From Vibrio coralliirubri (lineage in GTDB: Bacteria > Pseudomonadota > Gammaproteobacteria > Enterobacterales > Vibrionaceae): a stretch of 64,000 nt of DNA. Both the position numbers and the translations under genes were made by a program. The stretch covers positions 1,054,001 through 1,118,000 of the forward strand of contig NZ_AP025470.1 of NCBI RefSeq assembly GCF_024347375.1, read 5' to 3'. This document shows positions 36,006 to 48,051 of this stretch, in pieces. How positions within the stretch are numbered: position 1 is the first letter of the stretch; each line of letters starts with the position of its first letter. The notes beneath the pieces are model-generated. The model did no database searches, was not told where the DNA came from, and saw nothing but the letters and a program-made list of their open reading frames with translations.

Positions 36006-37010
36006 TTAATTAATGTTTCGAACAGAGGCTCTGCGCACCAAAATTGGCATAAATAGCTTATGTTCCGGGTGCTCTTTTGGCTCGTCACTTGCGAGTTGCA
36101 GAGAGAGCTTAACCGCTTGGTTAGCCATAACTTGGATTGGATAACGAATGGTCGTCAATCTAGGGTAGATGAAGCGAGCAATGTGGCCGTCATCGAAACC
36201 AATAACTGACATATCTTCTGGAATACGAACGCCATTTTCTTGTAATAACGCCAAACAGCCTGCTGCCATGTAGTCGTTGTACGTGGCAATGGCTGTGATA
36301 TCTGTGTTTTTTGCCATTAGGTTAACCATGGCTTGTTCACCGCCTAGCTCGTCAGGTTCACCATATTCGATGTACTCATCGTTCGATTCAATACCGTGAT
36401 CTTTCAATGCATCCAAATAGCCACCTAAGCGGTCATGAGCATCTTCAATATCGTGACTCGAGCAGATGTAACCAATGTGTTTGTGGCCATTTTTAATTAA
36501 ATACTCTGTCGCGATGTAGGAGCCGCGGCGGTTGTCGAGAGCAATACAGCGGTTTTCGATATCAGGAACAATACGATTGATCAGTACCAAGCCGGGCACT
36601 TCATTCGCTAGCTTAACCAATTCTTCGTCGCTAATGCCTTTGCTATGAACCACGAGTGATTCGCAGCGGCTGTTGATAAGCAAGTTAATCGCATTACGCT
36701 CTTTGGTGGCGTCATGGTAGCCACTGCCAATCAGTAACTGCTTTTCTTGCTCACTTGCCACGGTATCAATGGCTTTGATCATCGAGCCGAAGAACGGGGC
36801 AGAAACATCATTAACCAGTACACCAATCGCGTTTGAAGATTTGCTGACCAATGCACGGGCGTTGGCATTTGGGCGATAGCCGAGTTTTTCCATAGCGGCT
36901 TTTACCGCCGCAATTGCGGTTTCACTGGTGTGAGGTGCATTGTTGATTACTCGAGAGGTGGTCGCGATTGATACGCCTGCTTCCTTCGCAACATCTTTAA
37001 TGGTAGCCAT
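36006..37010 (-). CDS. galR: GalR-type LacI-family repressor
   Basis: This 334-residue LacI-family regulator has an N-terminal HTH (MATIKDVAKEAGVSIATTSRVINN), the hinge PNANARALVS, and a periplasmic-binding-protein-like effector domain (about 60-330). The whole length resembles E. coli GalR (for example NANARAL, LLIGSGYH, LVLINRI, RCIALD, GEPDELGGEQAM, RLTTIRYPI). GalR binds TGnAAnCGnTTnCA, and exactly such sites precede lamB-like, alpha-galactosidase and symporter genes here. So it probably represses this locus until galactose or a galactoside is present. It follows lacZ on the same strand after a terminator-like hairpin, and likely has its own promoter. It could be a paralogue of a separate galR elsewhere in the genome. 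Confidence 0.85.
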   Translation of the reverse strand: MATIKDVAKEAGVSIATTSRVINNAPHTSETAIAAVKAAMEKLGYRPNANARALVSKSSNAIGVLVNDVSAPFFGSMIKAIDTVASEQEKQLLIGSGYHDATKERNAINLLINSRCESLVVHSKGISDEELVKLANEVPGLVLINRIVPDIENRCIALDNRRGSYIATEYLIKNGHKHIGYICSSHDIEDAHDRLGGYLDALKDHGIESNDEYIEYGEPDELGGEQAMVNLMAKNTDITAIATYNDYMAAGCLALLQENGVRIPEDMSVIGFDDGHIARFIYPRLTTIRYPIQVMANQAVKLSLQLASDEPKEHPEHKLFMPILVRRASVRNIN

Positions 37011-37149
37011 TCCGCTCTCTTATTCTGAATATAATGCTGTGTGCTGGTGGTTGGACATTTAACAACGGATAGTTAGCCAATTCAAATACTAAACATCAAA
37101 TATGACGAGGTTTGATGGTTTATTTTTTGTTGGCTGACTGGTTTGAAAG

Positions 37150-37184
37150 TAAAAAGCCAAGCTCTAGATTTGAGCTTGGCTTTT
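37150..37184 (-). terminator. Terminator between lacZ and the repressor gene
   Basis: AAAAGCCAAGCTC pairs with GAGCTTGGCTTTT; on the minus strand it is followed by TTTTTAC. It lies well downstream of lacZ and close to the start of galR. Confidence 0.7.
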
Positions 37185-37204
37185 GAGTCACATTGGCGTG
37201 TGGA

Positions 37205-37249
37205 CAGTTGTCGTTTGAACTGCTGTCGTGTGAGCTGTTGTCGCGTGAA
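37205..37249. repeat. Short minisatellite, three 15-bp units
   Basis: Three head-to-tail imperfect units: CAGTTGTCGTTTGAA, CTGCTGTCGTGTGAG, CTGTTGTCGCGTGAA, between lacZ and galR. No function is evident. Confidence 0.6.
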
Positions 37250-37324
37250 GTAAGGTAATCACAGGTAACCCAAAGTAATAGGGAACCAAGTGGCTTTAGA
37301 GCAAGCCACTTAGCCTGAATCTAC

Positions 37325-40474
<3,150 letters not shown>

Positions 40475-40547
40475 TCATCGGTTTTTTAAGCTGTGATGAC
40501 CGTTATCAAATCGTTGGTTTTGCGTATTGTTCTGTTGGCTTATTGAG

Positions 40548-41450
40548 CTATTCAGCGAGCTGTTTTAATAAATAATCTTTTGCTTCGGGCATGCCCTGTT
40601 CGGCCGCTTGATTAGCAATAAATGCGGCTTGTTTGATGTCGTTGTTGTTTAGGGCTTCGTCAATGTCCTTATGGATATTCAACCATTGCGCCTTTTGATT
40701 GGTTTCAACTGTCTGAATTGATGGTGGAGAAACTTGCGTTGAACCCAATGTTTCGCGCTCATTGTTGGATGAAACGCCAAGCTCAGCCAATAGGGTCAAA
40801 ACCGCACTGTTTGTTGATTGGCTCGCCGTAACATCAATGACACCTACGCTGCTCAACGTGGCCGTCAACGGCAGTTGCTTATTGCCAATAATCTGCTGAG
40901 ATTCTGAATACAGATCTTCAGGGTGAATTCGATTGATGACGCTATCTAACTTAGTGCTATCGGCGCTGACCACAATAAATTGCGCGTTGTCTCGTTGAGG
41001 TTCGAGTGCAATTGATGCTTCAATTCTTTCTAACCCTTGCATGGCTGTCGGGTAGTAAGTGAAGTCGTTAGTGCTGTATTGACCAAGCAGTCGCCATTGT
41101 TTGTCAAAGACATAGATAGACGGTGCGAAAAGCGCATCATTTTTAATGTATGAACGAATGAGTAAGGACAGCGATTCTGTCGTGTCACTGATTTGGTACG
41201 CGATGGTCGGAAAGCGCTGGCTATCCCCTTGTGTATTGTTATTTAACAATAAAGAGGAAAGGGTCGGTAAATGACCGTCCATAATCACTTGTTGGTGGAA
41301 TGGAACAGACAATTGCGTCATTGGCAGCGCACTTAGCTGAGAACAGCATGCACTGTCATTGAAATCAGTCTTAAGTTCCTTTTCAGGTGTTCCACTGCAT
41401 GCGCTAACGGTGAGTGCCGCGACAATGATCACCAATGATTTTAATTTCAT
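40548..41450 (-). CDS. MalM-like periplasmic lipoprotein
   Basis: This 300-residue lipoprotein precursor has a signal peptide ending in a lipobox (TVSACSG, Cys18). The rest resembles MalM of the maltose operon: an N-terminal region starting CCSQLSALP, a beta-rich middle (SIYVFDKQWRLLGQY) and a C-terminal helical tail (KQAAFIANQAAEQGMPEAKDYL) resembling a single Sel1/TPR unit. In enterobacteria MalM accompanies LamB, with no settled biochemical role. Here it sits directly after a LamB-like porin in a galactoside locus, so it probably helps outer-membrane passage of oligosaccharides other than maltose. Confidence 0.8.
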   Translation of the reverse strand: MKLKSLVIIVAALTVSACSGTPEKELKTDFNDSACCSQLSALPMTQLSVPFHQQVIMDGHLPTLSSLLLNNNTQGDSQRFPTIAYQISDTTESLSLLIRSYIKNDALFAPSIYVFDKQWRLLGQYSTNDFTYYPTAMQGLERIEASIALEPQRDNAQFIVVSADSTKLDSVINRIHPEDLYSESQQIIGNKQLPLTATLSSVGVIDVTASQSTNSAVLTLLAELGVSSNNERETLGSTQVSPPSIQTVETNQKAQWLNIHKDIDEALNNNDIKQAAFIANQAAEQGMPEAKDYLLKQLAE

Positions 41451-41467
41451 CTGATTGCTACCTTAGT

Positions 41468-41493
41468 AAAGGGGAAAACATCGGCTTTCCCCG
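41468..41493 (-). terminator. Intercistronic hairpin between porin and lipoprotein genes
   Basis: GGGGAAAG pairs with TTTTCCCC around a short loop; on the minus strand it is followed by TTTACTAAGG. It is probably a partial terminator that lowers expression of downstream genes relative to the porin. Confidence 0.5.
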
Positions 41494-41557
41494 TTAAATT
41501 ACTATTCCAGTGTTGAGCGTCAATTTGTTGATTGAACAGACGCTCGGGTGTTGTGGT

Positions 41558-42802
41558 TTACCACCAAGTTTCTACGTTGAAACCAAAGGTAATCTCGTCA
41601 ACAGTCTCGGCGTTGATGCTTGTTGCAGTTCCATAAACCTCGTTACCACGATCCCATTCGTTGTTGGATTCAGAGTAAGTTGCAAAGATGCGGATAGATG
41701 GGCGAGCCCATACGCCTTTGCCAGCTTGGAACATTTGAGCGACAGTCACTTTGTACATATCATTGGTGCCTGAGCCGTTTTGTGCTTCTACCGTTTCGTA
41801 ACCGACTTCAAGTGCTGTCGACATATAATCTGTCCAAGCATATTGAGGACGTGCACCGACACTGAACCATTTCTCACCATCGTTGTTATCTAGGTTGTTA
41901 TCTTGATAAGCGATGGAGTACATGACTTGAACATCTTCACTGATATTTAAGTCACCGTGGTTAAATAGACGCCAGCTGTAGCCATCATGTTCGACGCCAG
42001 TGCTGTACTTTTTGTCTGAACCACCTTCGGCACTCATTAACCCGCCAGCTAAGGCATCAGTACCGTATTGGAAGGCCAAGGTGTTTGAGCCGTAGTTCCA
42101 AGCTTGACGGTAAAGAGCAGAGAGCATTGCGCCAGAAGTAGTAATGTCTTTATCGTCGTAGCTCGAGTTTTGCGTGGTCACGTAGTTCAAACCAAGAGTA
42201 AGATCCGCTGTGTCACTCAATTCAATACCGCTTAAGCGAGCATCAATATTGTGAAGACTACGCCCATCGTCACTTGACGAGTTTGGCGCCATCCAGGCCA
42301 AATGTGCATCCGCAAACCCTAGGTCCCAATCTTCAATACCTAAACCCGTACTGGATGTATCCCAGTACTTAACATCAATCATGTGGACTTCATGGCGACG
42401 ATAAAAACGTTCTCCCGCCCATACTTTCGCGTTAGGTTGTCCTTCGATAAGGCCATGGCCTGCTGACCAAAGCTGAATCGTACTTACGTCTCCCCAGCTA
42501 TCACCGCTGCCTAGATAAATCGTGGTATCAAAATAAGCGTCATTGTCACGCCATACATCGGCTTTCACACCCGCTTCCCACCAATTCAGTTCATTACCTA
42601 AACGGTAGTTACCGTAACCTTGACCAGCTCGAATAACGTCGTTGCGTTCTCCTTTGCCATCGTTATGTTGGTCATTGTCGGTGTAGATGTTGCCCCATTT
42701 CGCATAACCAAAATACGTTACGTTTTCCACTGCAGCGAAGCTGACTAATGGGGTGAGGGCCAGAGTGAATCCTAATGCTTTAACTAGCATTTTTTGTTTC
42801 AT
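41558..42802 (-). CDS. LamB-like carbohydrate porin (maltoporin family)
   Basis: This 414-residue outer-membrane protein has a signal peptide (cleavage after VSFA, before AVENVTYFGYAKWG). It has the LamB-family beta-barrel pattern, including the early FGYAKWG strand and NLNWWEAG-like segments (NELNWWEAGVKADVW), WAGERFYRRHEVHMIDVKYWDTS near residue 140, and a C-terminal aromatic strand ending FNVETWW for Bam recognition. The aromatic greasy slide suggests oligosaccharide specificity. Its position beside lacZ and alpha-galactosidase suggests raffinose, melibiose or other galactosides rather than maltose. A GalR-type operator lies 78 bp upstream of the ATG. Confidence 0.88.
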   Translation of the reverse strand: MKQKMLVKALGFTLALTPLVSFAAVENVTYFGYAKWGNIYTDNDQHNDGKGERNDVIRAGQGYGNYRLGNELNWWEAGVKADVWRDNDAYFDTTIYLGSGDSWGDVSTIQLWSAGHGLIEGQPNAKVWAGERFYRRHEVHMIDVKYWDTSSTGLGIEDWDLGFADAHLAWMAPNSSSDDGRSLHNIDARLSGIELSDTADLTLGLNYVTTQNSSYDDKDITTSGAMLSALYRQAWNYGSNTLAFQYGTDALAGGLMSAEGGSDKKYSTGVEHDGYSWRLFNHGDLNISEDVQVMYSIAYQDNNLDNNDGEKWFSVGARPQYAWTDYMSTALEVGYETVEAQNGSGTNDMYKVTVAQMFQAGKGVWARPSIRIFATYSESNNEWDRGNEVYGTATSINAETVDEITFGFNVETWW

Positions 42803-42879
42803 GAAGTGTCTCCATTATTTTTTATTTATGGATATTTTTATGTTTGAGTCCTAACTCGAGCGAGAGTGTAAATAAACAA

Positions 42880-42893
42880 TGGAAACGTTTTCA
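42880..42893. promoter_or_regulatory. GalR-type operator upstream of the porin gene
   Basis: TGGAAACGTTTTCA fits TGnAAnCGnTTnCA at every fixed position. The same 14-mer occurs at 43559-43572 and, inverted, at 46039-46052. Confidence 0.8.
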
Positions 42894-42941
42894 TGATGAG
42901 GTTGGCATTTTTACGCTATTGATGGGTTTGTGATTATTTTG

Positions 42942-42957
42942 TGTGATTTTGATCAGG
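42942..42957. promoter_or_regulatory. Candidate CRP site upstream of the porin gene
   Basis: TGTGATTTTGATCAGG has a perfect TGTGA half and a partial second half (TCAgg for TCACA). CRP control would suit a porin for alternative sugars. Confidence 0.35.
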
Positions 42958-43558
42958 TTATTGAGCTTGTGGTGGTAGTTTTATAGAGGTTTCTGTGGGT
43001 TTTTAATGGAATCGTTTTCTATTTCAGAGGTGTTGAGGGGGGGTGATAGTGCGTTAGAACTGAAGTGGCTCGTTGTGTTCGAGCATAGGTAATAGTGATG
43101 TAAGGCTATAGCCAGCAAGGGATTAGGGGGAGTTTGAGGGGAAAAGCAGCCCAGTCAATGATAACTGGGCATGTGAGATAAGGAAGCAAGTATCAAATTC
43201 AATGTCGAAGCTAGGCTACAGGCATTGCGTTCTATACCGTCAAGCTGGAATGTAAAAGTTAGGACCCAGGGAGACACTTCATAGTTGTACTCTAAAGGTT
43301 AAGAATACGAGTGTGGTGTGGTGAGTTCAAGAGGAAATGTGTTTGAGCCAATTTTTAAATGATGGATTCATTGTAAAGCAATGAATTATAAGGGGTTAAT
43401 TGTTGTTGAACCCCTGTTTATTTTAACGTTATAGCGCTTTATTTAATGTGGAATATCACTATTTTTGAGGATTAGGAGCATATGTATTGAGGTGGTGGTT
43501 GGCATAAATCTTTGAATTAGGAGGTATTGTTTGAATCTATTAATCTCAAAATATTTAA

Positions 43559-43593
43559 TGGAAACGTTTTCATGATTTTGGGTTTGATCACAG
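43559..43593 (+). promoter_or_regulatory. Composite control element upstream of alpha-galactosidase
   Basis: GalR-type operator TGGAAACGTTTTCA (43559-43572) is followed by TTGATCACAG (43584-43593). The identical pair with identical 25-bp start-to-start spacing precedes the symporter gene. GATCACA is the right half of a CRP site. Confidence 0.75.
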
Positions 43594-43651
43594 AAACTCT
43601 CAGCTCAATAATTATGATACGGGGTAATTAAACGCGTTAAGGTTAAATAAA

Positions 43652-45769
43652 ATGACGAATAAATCCCTAGTAGAAATTACGGGTAAAGACTCGCAACTGA
43701 TCGTTGAACTTGGTGATTTCGCCGAAATTCTGCATTGGGGAGTTCCAGTTCGTGGCGATCTAACGAACTTTCGTGTTTCTCTTCAAAGGGCAGTTCCTTA
43801 CGGTCGCCTTGATAATGATGTCGCTATGTCGCTGAGCCCAGAGCTCGGACGCGGTGTATTCAGCAGTCCAGCATTAGAAGGACACCGAGATGGGTTGGAC
43901 TGGGCGCCTGTTTTCTCTATTACGGATATTCAACAAACACCATCTAGCCTAATCATTGAGAGTGAAGATGTACGTGCAGGCTTACGTTTAACAACCGAGT
44001 TATGCCTCGATAAACATGATGTTGTGAAATCTCGTCACACCTTAACCAACGTTAAAGCCGGCCTTTATCAGGTGAACCGTCTCGCGAATACTTTGCCATT
44101 ACCAGCAAGGGCTAACGAGTTGATGACGTACTACGGTCGCTGGGTACATGAGTTCCAAACGGTGCGTCAACCCTTACAGCAAGGGGGCTACCAACAAGAA
44201 AATCGTCGTGGACGAACGTCTCATGAACATTATCCCGCGATGGTTGTTGGTACGTCTAACTTCAATGAAATGGCAGGTGATGTGTGGGGGATTCACTTCG
44301 CTTGGAGTGGTAACCATAGATTACGCGCGGATGTAAAAGCAGACGGTCGTCGCTACGTGCAAGCGGAAGTTATTTATCTACCGGGCGAGATTGCATTGGA
44401 TGAAGGTGAAAGCGTAACGACACCTTGGTTATATGCCAGTTTCAGTTCGGAAGGCCTAAATGGAATGAGCCACCAGTTCCACTCTCATGTGCGTGGTTCG
44501 ATCTTGCCGGAGTCTTTCGTACAAAAGCCTCGACCTATCCATCTTAATACATGGGAAGGCATCTATTTTGACCATGATCCTGATTATATTATGTCGATGG
44601 CTAGCCAAGCCGCGGCTATGGGAGTAGAGCGTTTTATCATTGACGATGGCTGGTTCAAAGGGCGCTGCGGAGACAAGGCTGCGCTAGGGGATTGGTTCTT
44701 AGATGAAGAAAAATACCCAAATGGTTTAGAGCCGATAGTTGAACACGTTAATCAGTTGGGTATGGAGTTTGGATTGTGGTTCGAACCTGAGATGATCAAT
44801 AAGGATTCTGACTTATACCGAGCCCATCCAGACTGGTTGCTTGCGGTTGACGGCTATGACCAACCAACGGGTCGCAATCAATATGTTATCGATCTTCAGA
44901 ATCAACAAGCATTCGACTTTCTGTTTGAGCGCCTTGATCACTTCTTAAGTCAGTACAACATTGCTTACATTAAGTGGGATATGAACCGAGAGGTTGTACA
45001 ACCTGCGCATCTAGGCAGGGCTGCGGCTCATCAACAAACCGCTCGTTATTATGAGTTGGTCGATAAAGTTCGAGAGAAGCACCCTATGGTTGATATTGAA
45101 TCGTGTGCGGCTGGTGGTGGTCGTATCGATTTTGAGGTTCTTAAGCGTACGCAACGTTTTTGGGCTTCAGATAATAACGATGCCTTAGAAAGACAAACGA
45201 TTCAGCGCGGGATGAGTTACTTCTTCCCCCCTGAGGTAATGGGAAGCCATATTGGCGCGAGCCACTGCCACAGCACTCGTCGTCGTCATAGTATTGAGTT
45301 TCGTGGCCTAACAGCACTGTTTGGTCATATGGGAATTGAATTAGACCCTGTGAAAGAAGTTCAAGAAGAGAAGCAGGGCTTTGAACACTACATCAAGCTA
45401 CATAAGATGCTGCGCCCGTTACTGCATAGCGGGAGAACTTGGCGAGTTCCAACGGACGATAGTGCTCATCAGATCCATGCGGTCGTTTCCGAAGATGTGT
45501 CAGAAGCGGTGGTGATGATTGCACAGCTGGCGATGCCAACCAATTCGTTGAGTGGCCATTTGCGCATACCTGGGCTAGATCCACAAAGCCTATACAAGAT
45601 CTCTGTGATTGATAAACCTTCAAACTACGATGATATTGTGAATTATCAACCGCCATGGACAGAGTCTGGCTGTGAATTATCAGGTGCTTGGTGTGCCGAG
45701 GTGGGGCTGACGATGCCAATACTCGATGCAGAAACAGCGATGCTGATTAAGTTTGAACGTATCGAGTAA
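43652..45769 (+). CDS. Alpha-galactosidase, GH36
   Basis: This 705-residue GH36 alpha-galactosidase cleaves melibiose, raffinose-family sugars and similar alpha-galactosides. It has an N-terminal beta-supersandwich, a central TIM barrel and a C-terminal beta domain. The nucleophile is Asp443 in IKWDMNRE and the acid/base Asp507 in WASDNNDALER. The LWFEPEMIN and CAAGGGRIDFE strands are typical. There is no signal peptide, so the substrate must be imported first, presumably by the downstream symporter. Lengths of ~700 residues are usual for bacterial GH36 enzymes such as RafA/AgaA. It is transcribed away from the porin operon and ends in a terminator, so the symporter has its own promoter. Confidence 0.93.
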   Translation: MTNKSLVEITGKDSQLIVELGDFAEILHWGVPVRGDLTNFRVSLQRAVPYGRLDNDVAMSLSPELGRGVFSSPALEGHRDGLDWAPVFSITDIQQTPSSLIIESEDVRAGLRLTTELCLDKHDVVKSRHTLTNVKAGLYQVNRLANTLPLPARANELMTYYGRWVHEFQTVRQPLQQGGYQQENRRGRTSHEHYPAMVVGTSNFNEMAGDVWGIHFAWSGNHRLRADVKADGRRYVQAEVIYLPGEIALDEGESVTTPWLYASFSSEGLNGMSHQFHSHVRGSILPESFVQKPRPIHLNTWEGIYFDHDPDYIMSMASQAAAMGVERFIIDDGWFKGRCGDKAALGDWFLDEEKYPNGLEPIVEHVNQLGMEFGLWFEPEMINKDSDLYRAHPDWLLAVDGYDQPTGRNQYVIDLQNQQAFDFLFERLDHFLSQYNIAYIKWDMNREVVQPAHLGRAAAHQQTARYYELVDKVREKHPMVDIESCAAGGGRIDFEVLKRTQRFWASDNNDALERQTIQRGMSYFFPPEVMGSHIGASHCHSTRRRHSIEFRGLTALFGHMGIELDPVKEVQEEKQGFEHYIKLHKMLRPLLHSGRTWRVPTDDSAHQIHAVVSEDVSEAVVMIAQLAMPTNSLSGHLRIPGLDPQSLYKISVIDKPSNYDDIVNYQPPWTESGCELSGAWCAEVGLTMPILDAETAMLIKFERIE

Positions 45770-45796
45770 GTTTTAACATAGACCTTATATTTGACG

Positions 45797-45826
45797 AACC
45801 GCGTAGGTGAAATTACGCGGTTTTTT
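45797..45826 (+). terminator. Terminator of the alpha-galactosidase gene
   Basis: AACCGCGTA pairs with TACGCGGTT and is followed by six Ts. Confidence 0.85.
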
Positions 45827-46038
45827 ATTGCCTTTAATAAGCCGCCATGAACTATCTAATCAAATTGATGTGCCCTTATAGATTGGAGAGCTGTAGGTGT
45901 TCCCACCGCGATACTCCACTTATGTAATCGTTCTCATGCGTTACTTCACACTACGAACTGTTTTGAGCACTTTAATTAGCGATATTCTCTATCAATTCGA
46001 GGGTTTTATTGTTCGATCTCTCACTTTAGATATTTGAC

Positions 46039-46073
46039 TGAAAACGTTTCCATTGAGTGGTTGTTGATCACAG
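46039..46073 (+). promoter_or_regulatory. Composite control element upstream of the symporter gene
   Basis: TGAAAACGTTTCCA (46039-46052), the inverse of the 14-mer operator, is followed by TTGATCACAG (46064-46073) at the same 25-bp spacing as before alpha-galactosidase. A weaker GalR-like sequence, GGTAAGCGTTTCAA, lies at 46190-46203, between this element and the gene. Confidence 0.75.
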
Positions 46074-46244
46074 TATCTGTTCGTTGGAATGGTTACATTA
46101 GCGTCGGACTTGATACTTGAGTGTTTTAAGAAGCGACCACAGAGTGGCTCTAAAACAGAACTTGAGTGGATAAATTATTATAAATAAAAGGTAAGCGTTT
46201 CAACGTCTGTTAGGAGATGAAGTTACGCGCCTGAAGGAAATACT

Positions 46245-47618
46245 ATGTCTGATCAAATTACTCTACAAACCAAATTATCGTATGGACTTGGGGCTTTAGG
46301 TAAAGACTTTGCCTGTGCTCCGATCTACATCTTCTTAATGTTTTATTTCACCGATGTTGCTGGGCTGTCAGCGGCATTTGTGGGTACTATCTTTTTGGCC
46401 GCGCGCATTGTCGACGCGGTGACCGATCCAATGATGGGCGTTATCGTTGATAACACACGCTCTAAGTTTGGTAAATTCCGTCCTTGGATAGTGATTGGAA
46501 CCCTGTTAAATGCTGTAGTGCTTGTTGGCCTTTTTAGTACGCATATGTTTGAAGGCACTACGTTATACATTTATGCAGCGGCTGCTTATATTCTGTGGGG
46601 CCTTACCTACACTATTATGGACATTCCATACTGGTCTTTGATTCCTGCACTATCGAGCTCTCGTCAAGAACGTGAAAAGCTGGTTGTTTGGCCACGATTG
46701 TTTGCTAGCTTGGCGTGGTTTATTACGGGTACTTACGGGCTACACATTGTCGGTAAACTGGGTGATGGCGACCAAGGACAAGGTTTCTTCAACGTTGCTA
46801 TATTGATTGCTGTTCTGTTCGTGATGAGTGCATTCTTGATTGCTCGCAACGTAAAAGAAAAATCTGCACCAGCAAATGCTAAACCAGCTGAGCGTTTCAG
46901 CTTTAAAGATGTAATGGTTATCATTGGTAAGAATGACCAACTAAAAGCACTTATTGGTACCGTATTGTCGTTCCAAATAGCAAACTTGTTGGTGGGTGGT
47001 TTTGCGATTTACTACTTCTCTTACGCGTTAGGCAACGCTGACTTGTTCCCCGTTTATATGATGGTGGCAGGTATCGCTGAAGTTGCAGGCGTATTCTTGT
47101 TCCCTCGTATTGCATCAGTGTTACCACGCAAACACCTATGGGTTATCGCTTGTGGCTTCCCAGTGCTGTCTTGTATCACTCTACTTATCATGGGCTTTAT
47201 CGCTCCAGGTAACGCGATTCTAATCGGTATCGCAGGTGCTGCTATCAAGTTTGGTGTGGGTATCGCTAACGCACTGCAAACTGTAATGCTTGCCGATGTT
47301 GTTGATTACGGTGAACACAAAACGGGTCGTCGCAGTGAGAGTGTTATCTTCTCTGTTCAAACGATGCTTGTTAAGTTTGCAGGCGCGGCTGGTGGTTTTA
47401 TTGTTGGTATGGGCTTGTCTGTGGTGGGTTATGTACCAAACGTGGAACAGTCTGACAGCACTATCATGGGGCTGCAGTTTATGATGGTAGGTTTACCAGC
47501 GATTCTAATGACGGTAAGTGCTCTTGTTTATAAGCGCTACTACCACCTGCATGAAGGGTTTGATCAAGACCAAGCCGGTAAAGAGACTCAGACTAATGTT
47601 GTTACAGCAGAAGCATAA
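46245..47618 (+). CDS. MelB-type sugar:cation symporter (GPH family)
   Basis: This 457-residue, 12-helix symporter belongs to the glycoside-pentoside-hexuronide:cation family. Helix II carries AARIVDAVTDPMMG with Asp57 and Asp61, the residues that bind Na+ and sugar in MelB. The loop 2-3 motif SKFGKFRPWI is typical. It probably brings melibiose, lactose or related galactosides into the cell with Na+. The intracellular alpha- and beta-galactosidases of this locus would then hydrolyse them. The ATG follows AAGGAAATACT. Which galactoside is preferred cannot be read from the sequence. Confidence 0.9.
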   Translation: MSDQITLQTKLSYGLGALGKDFACAPIYIFLMFYFTDVAGLSAAFVGTIFLAARIVDAVTDPMMGVIVDNTRSKFGKFRPWIVIGTLLNAVVLVGLFSTHMFEGTTLYIYAAAAYILWGLTYTIMDIPYWSLIPALSSSRQEREKLVVWPRLFASLAWFITGTYGLHIVGKLGDGDQGQGFFNVAILIAVLFVMSAFLIARNVKEKSAPANAKPAERFSFKDVMVIIGKNDQLKALIGTVLSFQIANLLVGGFAIYYFSYALGNADLFPVYMMVAGIAEVAGVFLFPRIASVLPRKHLWVIACGFPVLSCITLLIMGFIAPGNAILIGIAGAAIKFGVGIANALQTVMLADVVDYGEHKTGRRSESVIFSVQTMLVKFAGAAGGFIVGMGLSVVGYVPNVEQSDSTIMGLQFMMVGLPAILMTVSALVYKRYYHLHEGFDQDQAGKETQTNVVTAEA

Positions 47619-47670
47619 CCGCTAAAACGACGTCTCATCTAGAATAACGCTCAGTTTAGTCACTAAGCCC

Positions 47671-47696
47671 AAACGCCTCCTTGTGAGGCGTTTTTT
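47671..47696 (+). terminator. Terminator of the symporter gene
   Basis: AAACGCCTC-cttgt-GAGGCGTTT plus T-run. Confidence 0.85.
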
Positions 47697-47788
47697 ATGG
47701 ATGTTAGCTAATCAAAGCTGTGCCTGTAGAGCTTTTGTTTCGACTAAAACGCAAAAAGCTGCATCGAGTGATGTGGCTTCTTTAAATT

Positions 47789-47860
47789 TGGCTCCCCTGC
47801 GGGACTCGAACGCGGACGGCCAGTTCTGAGACATAAACTTGGAACAAGTTAGTTGCAGTT
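47789..47860 (-). pseudogene. Degenerate tRNA-Asn copy 1
   Basis: On the minus strand the 3' end matches tRNA-Asn (CGTTCGAGTCCCGC, then AGGGGAGCCA) including CCA, but lacks one acceptor base. The 5' part is unrelated to the intact gene and cannot pair with the acceptor strand. A terminator-like hairpin identical in style to that of the intact tRNA follows at 47754-47785. Confidence 0.6.
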
Positions 47861-47906
47861 ATATACGAAAAAGCCCAATCTTTCGATTGAGCTTTCTTCT
47901 AGAATT

Positions 47907-47980
47907 TGGCTCCCCATGTCGGGACTCGAACGTGGCCGACTAGGTCTGAGACATTGGTTTGGTACAAACCAGTCGCTTTA
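47907..47980 (-). pseudogene. Degenerate tRNA-Asn copy 2
   Basis: On the minus strand it ends with GTTCGAGTCCCG and a GGGGAGCCA end, with one extra base in the acceptor/T-arm junction. The 5' part has a GGTTTG-tac-CAAACC hairpin and shares ATGTCTCAGA with copy 1, but not with the intact gene. A hairpin-plus-T-run follows at 47867-47897. Each decayed copy keeps tRNA-like length (~73 nt), so it is not a simple truncation. Confidence 0.6.
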
Positions 47981-48051
47981 AAACGCAAAAAGCCGCATCG
48001 AGTGATGAACTGACCCCCAATAGTTGGACACCAATTATTGGGGGTCTTTTT

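Larger units (their letters stand above)
42803..43651. other. Divergent control region, porin and alpha-galactosidase
   Basis: This 849-bp non-coding stretch lies between the minus-strand porin operon and the plus-strand alpha-galactosidase gene. It holds two identical GalR-type operators near either end and a CRP-like site. The middle (about 43000-43500) shows nothing recognisable; no ORF is supported. Confidence 0.6.

Noticed and set aside
37205..37249. CRISPR-like repeat
   Set aside because: The units are contiguous without spacers, imperfect and only three; there are no cas genes in the window.
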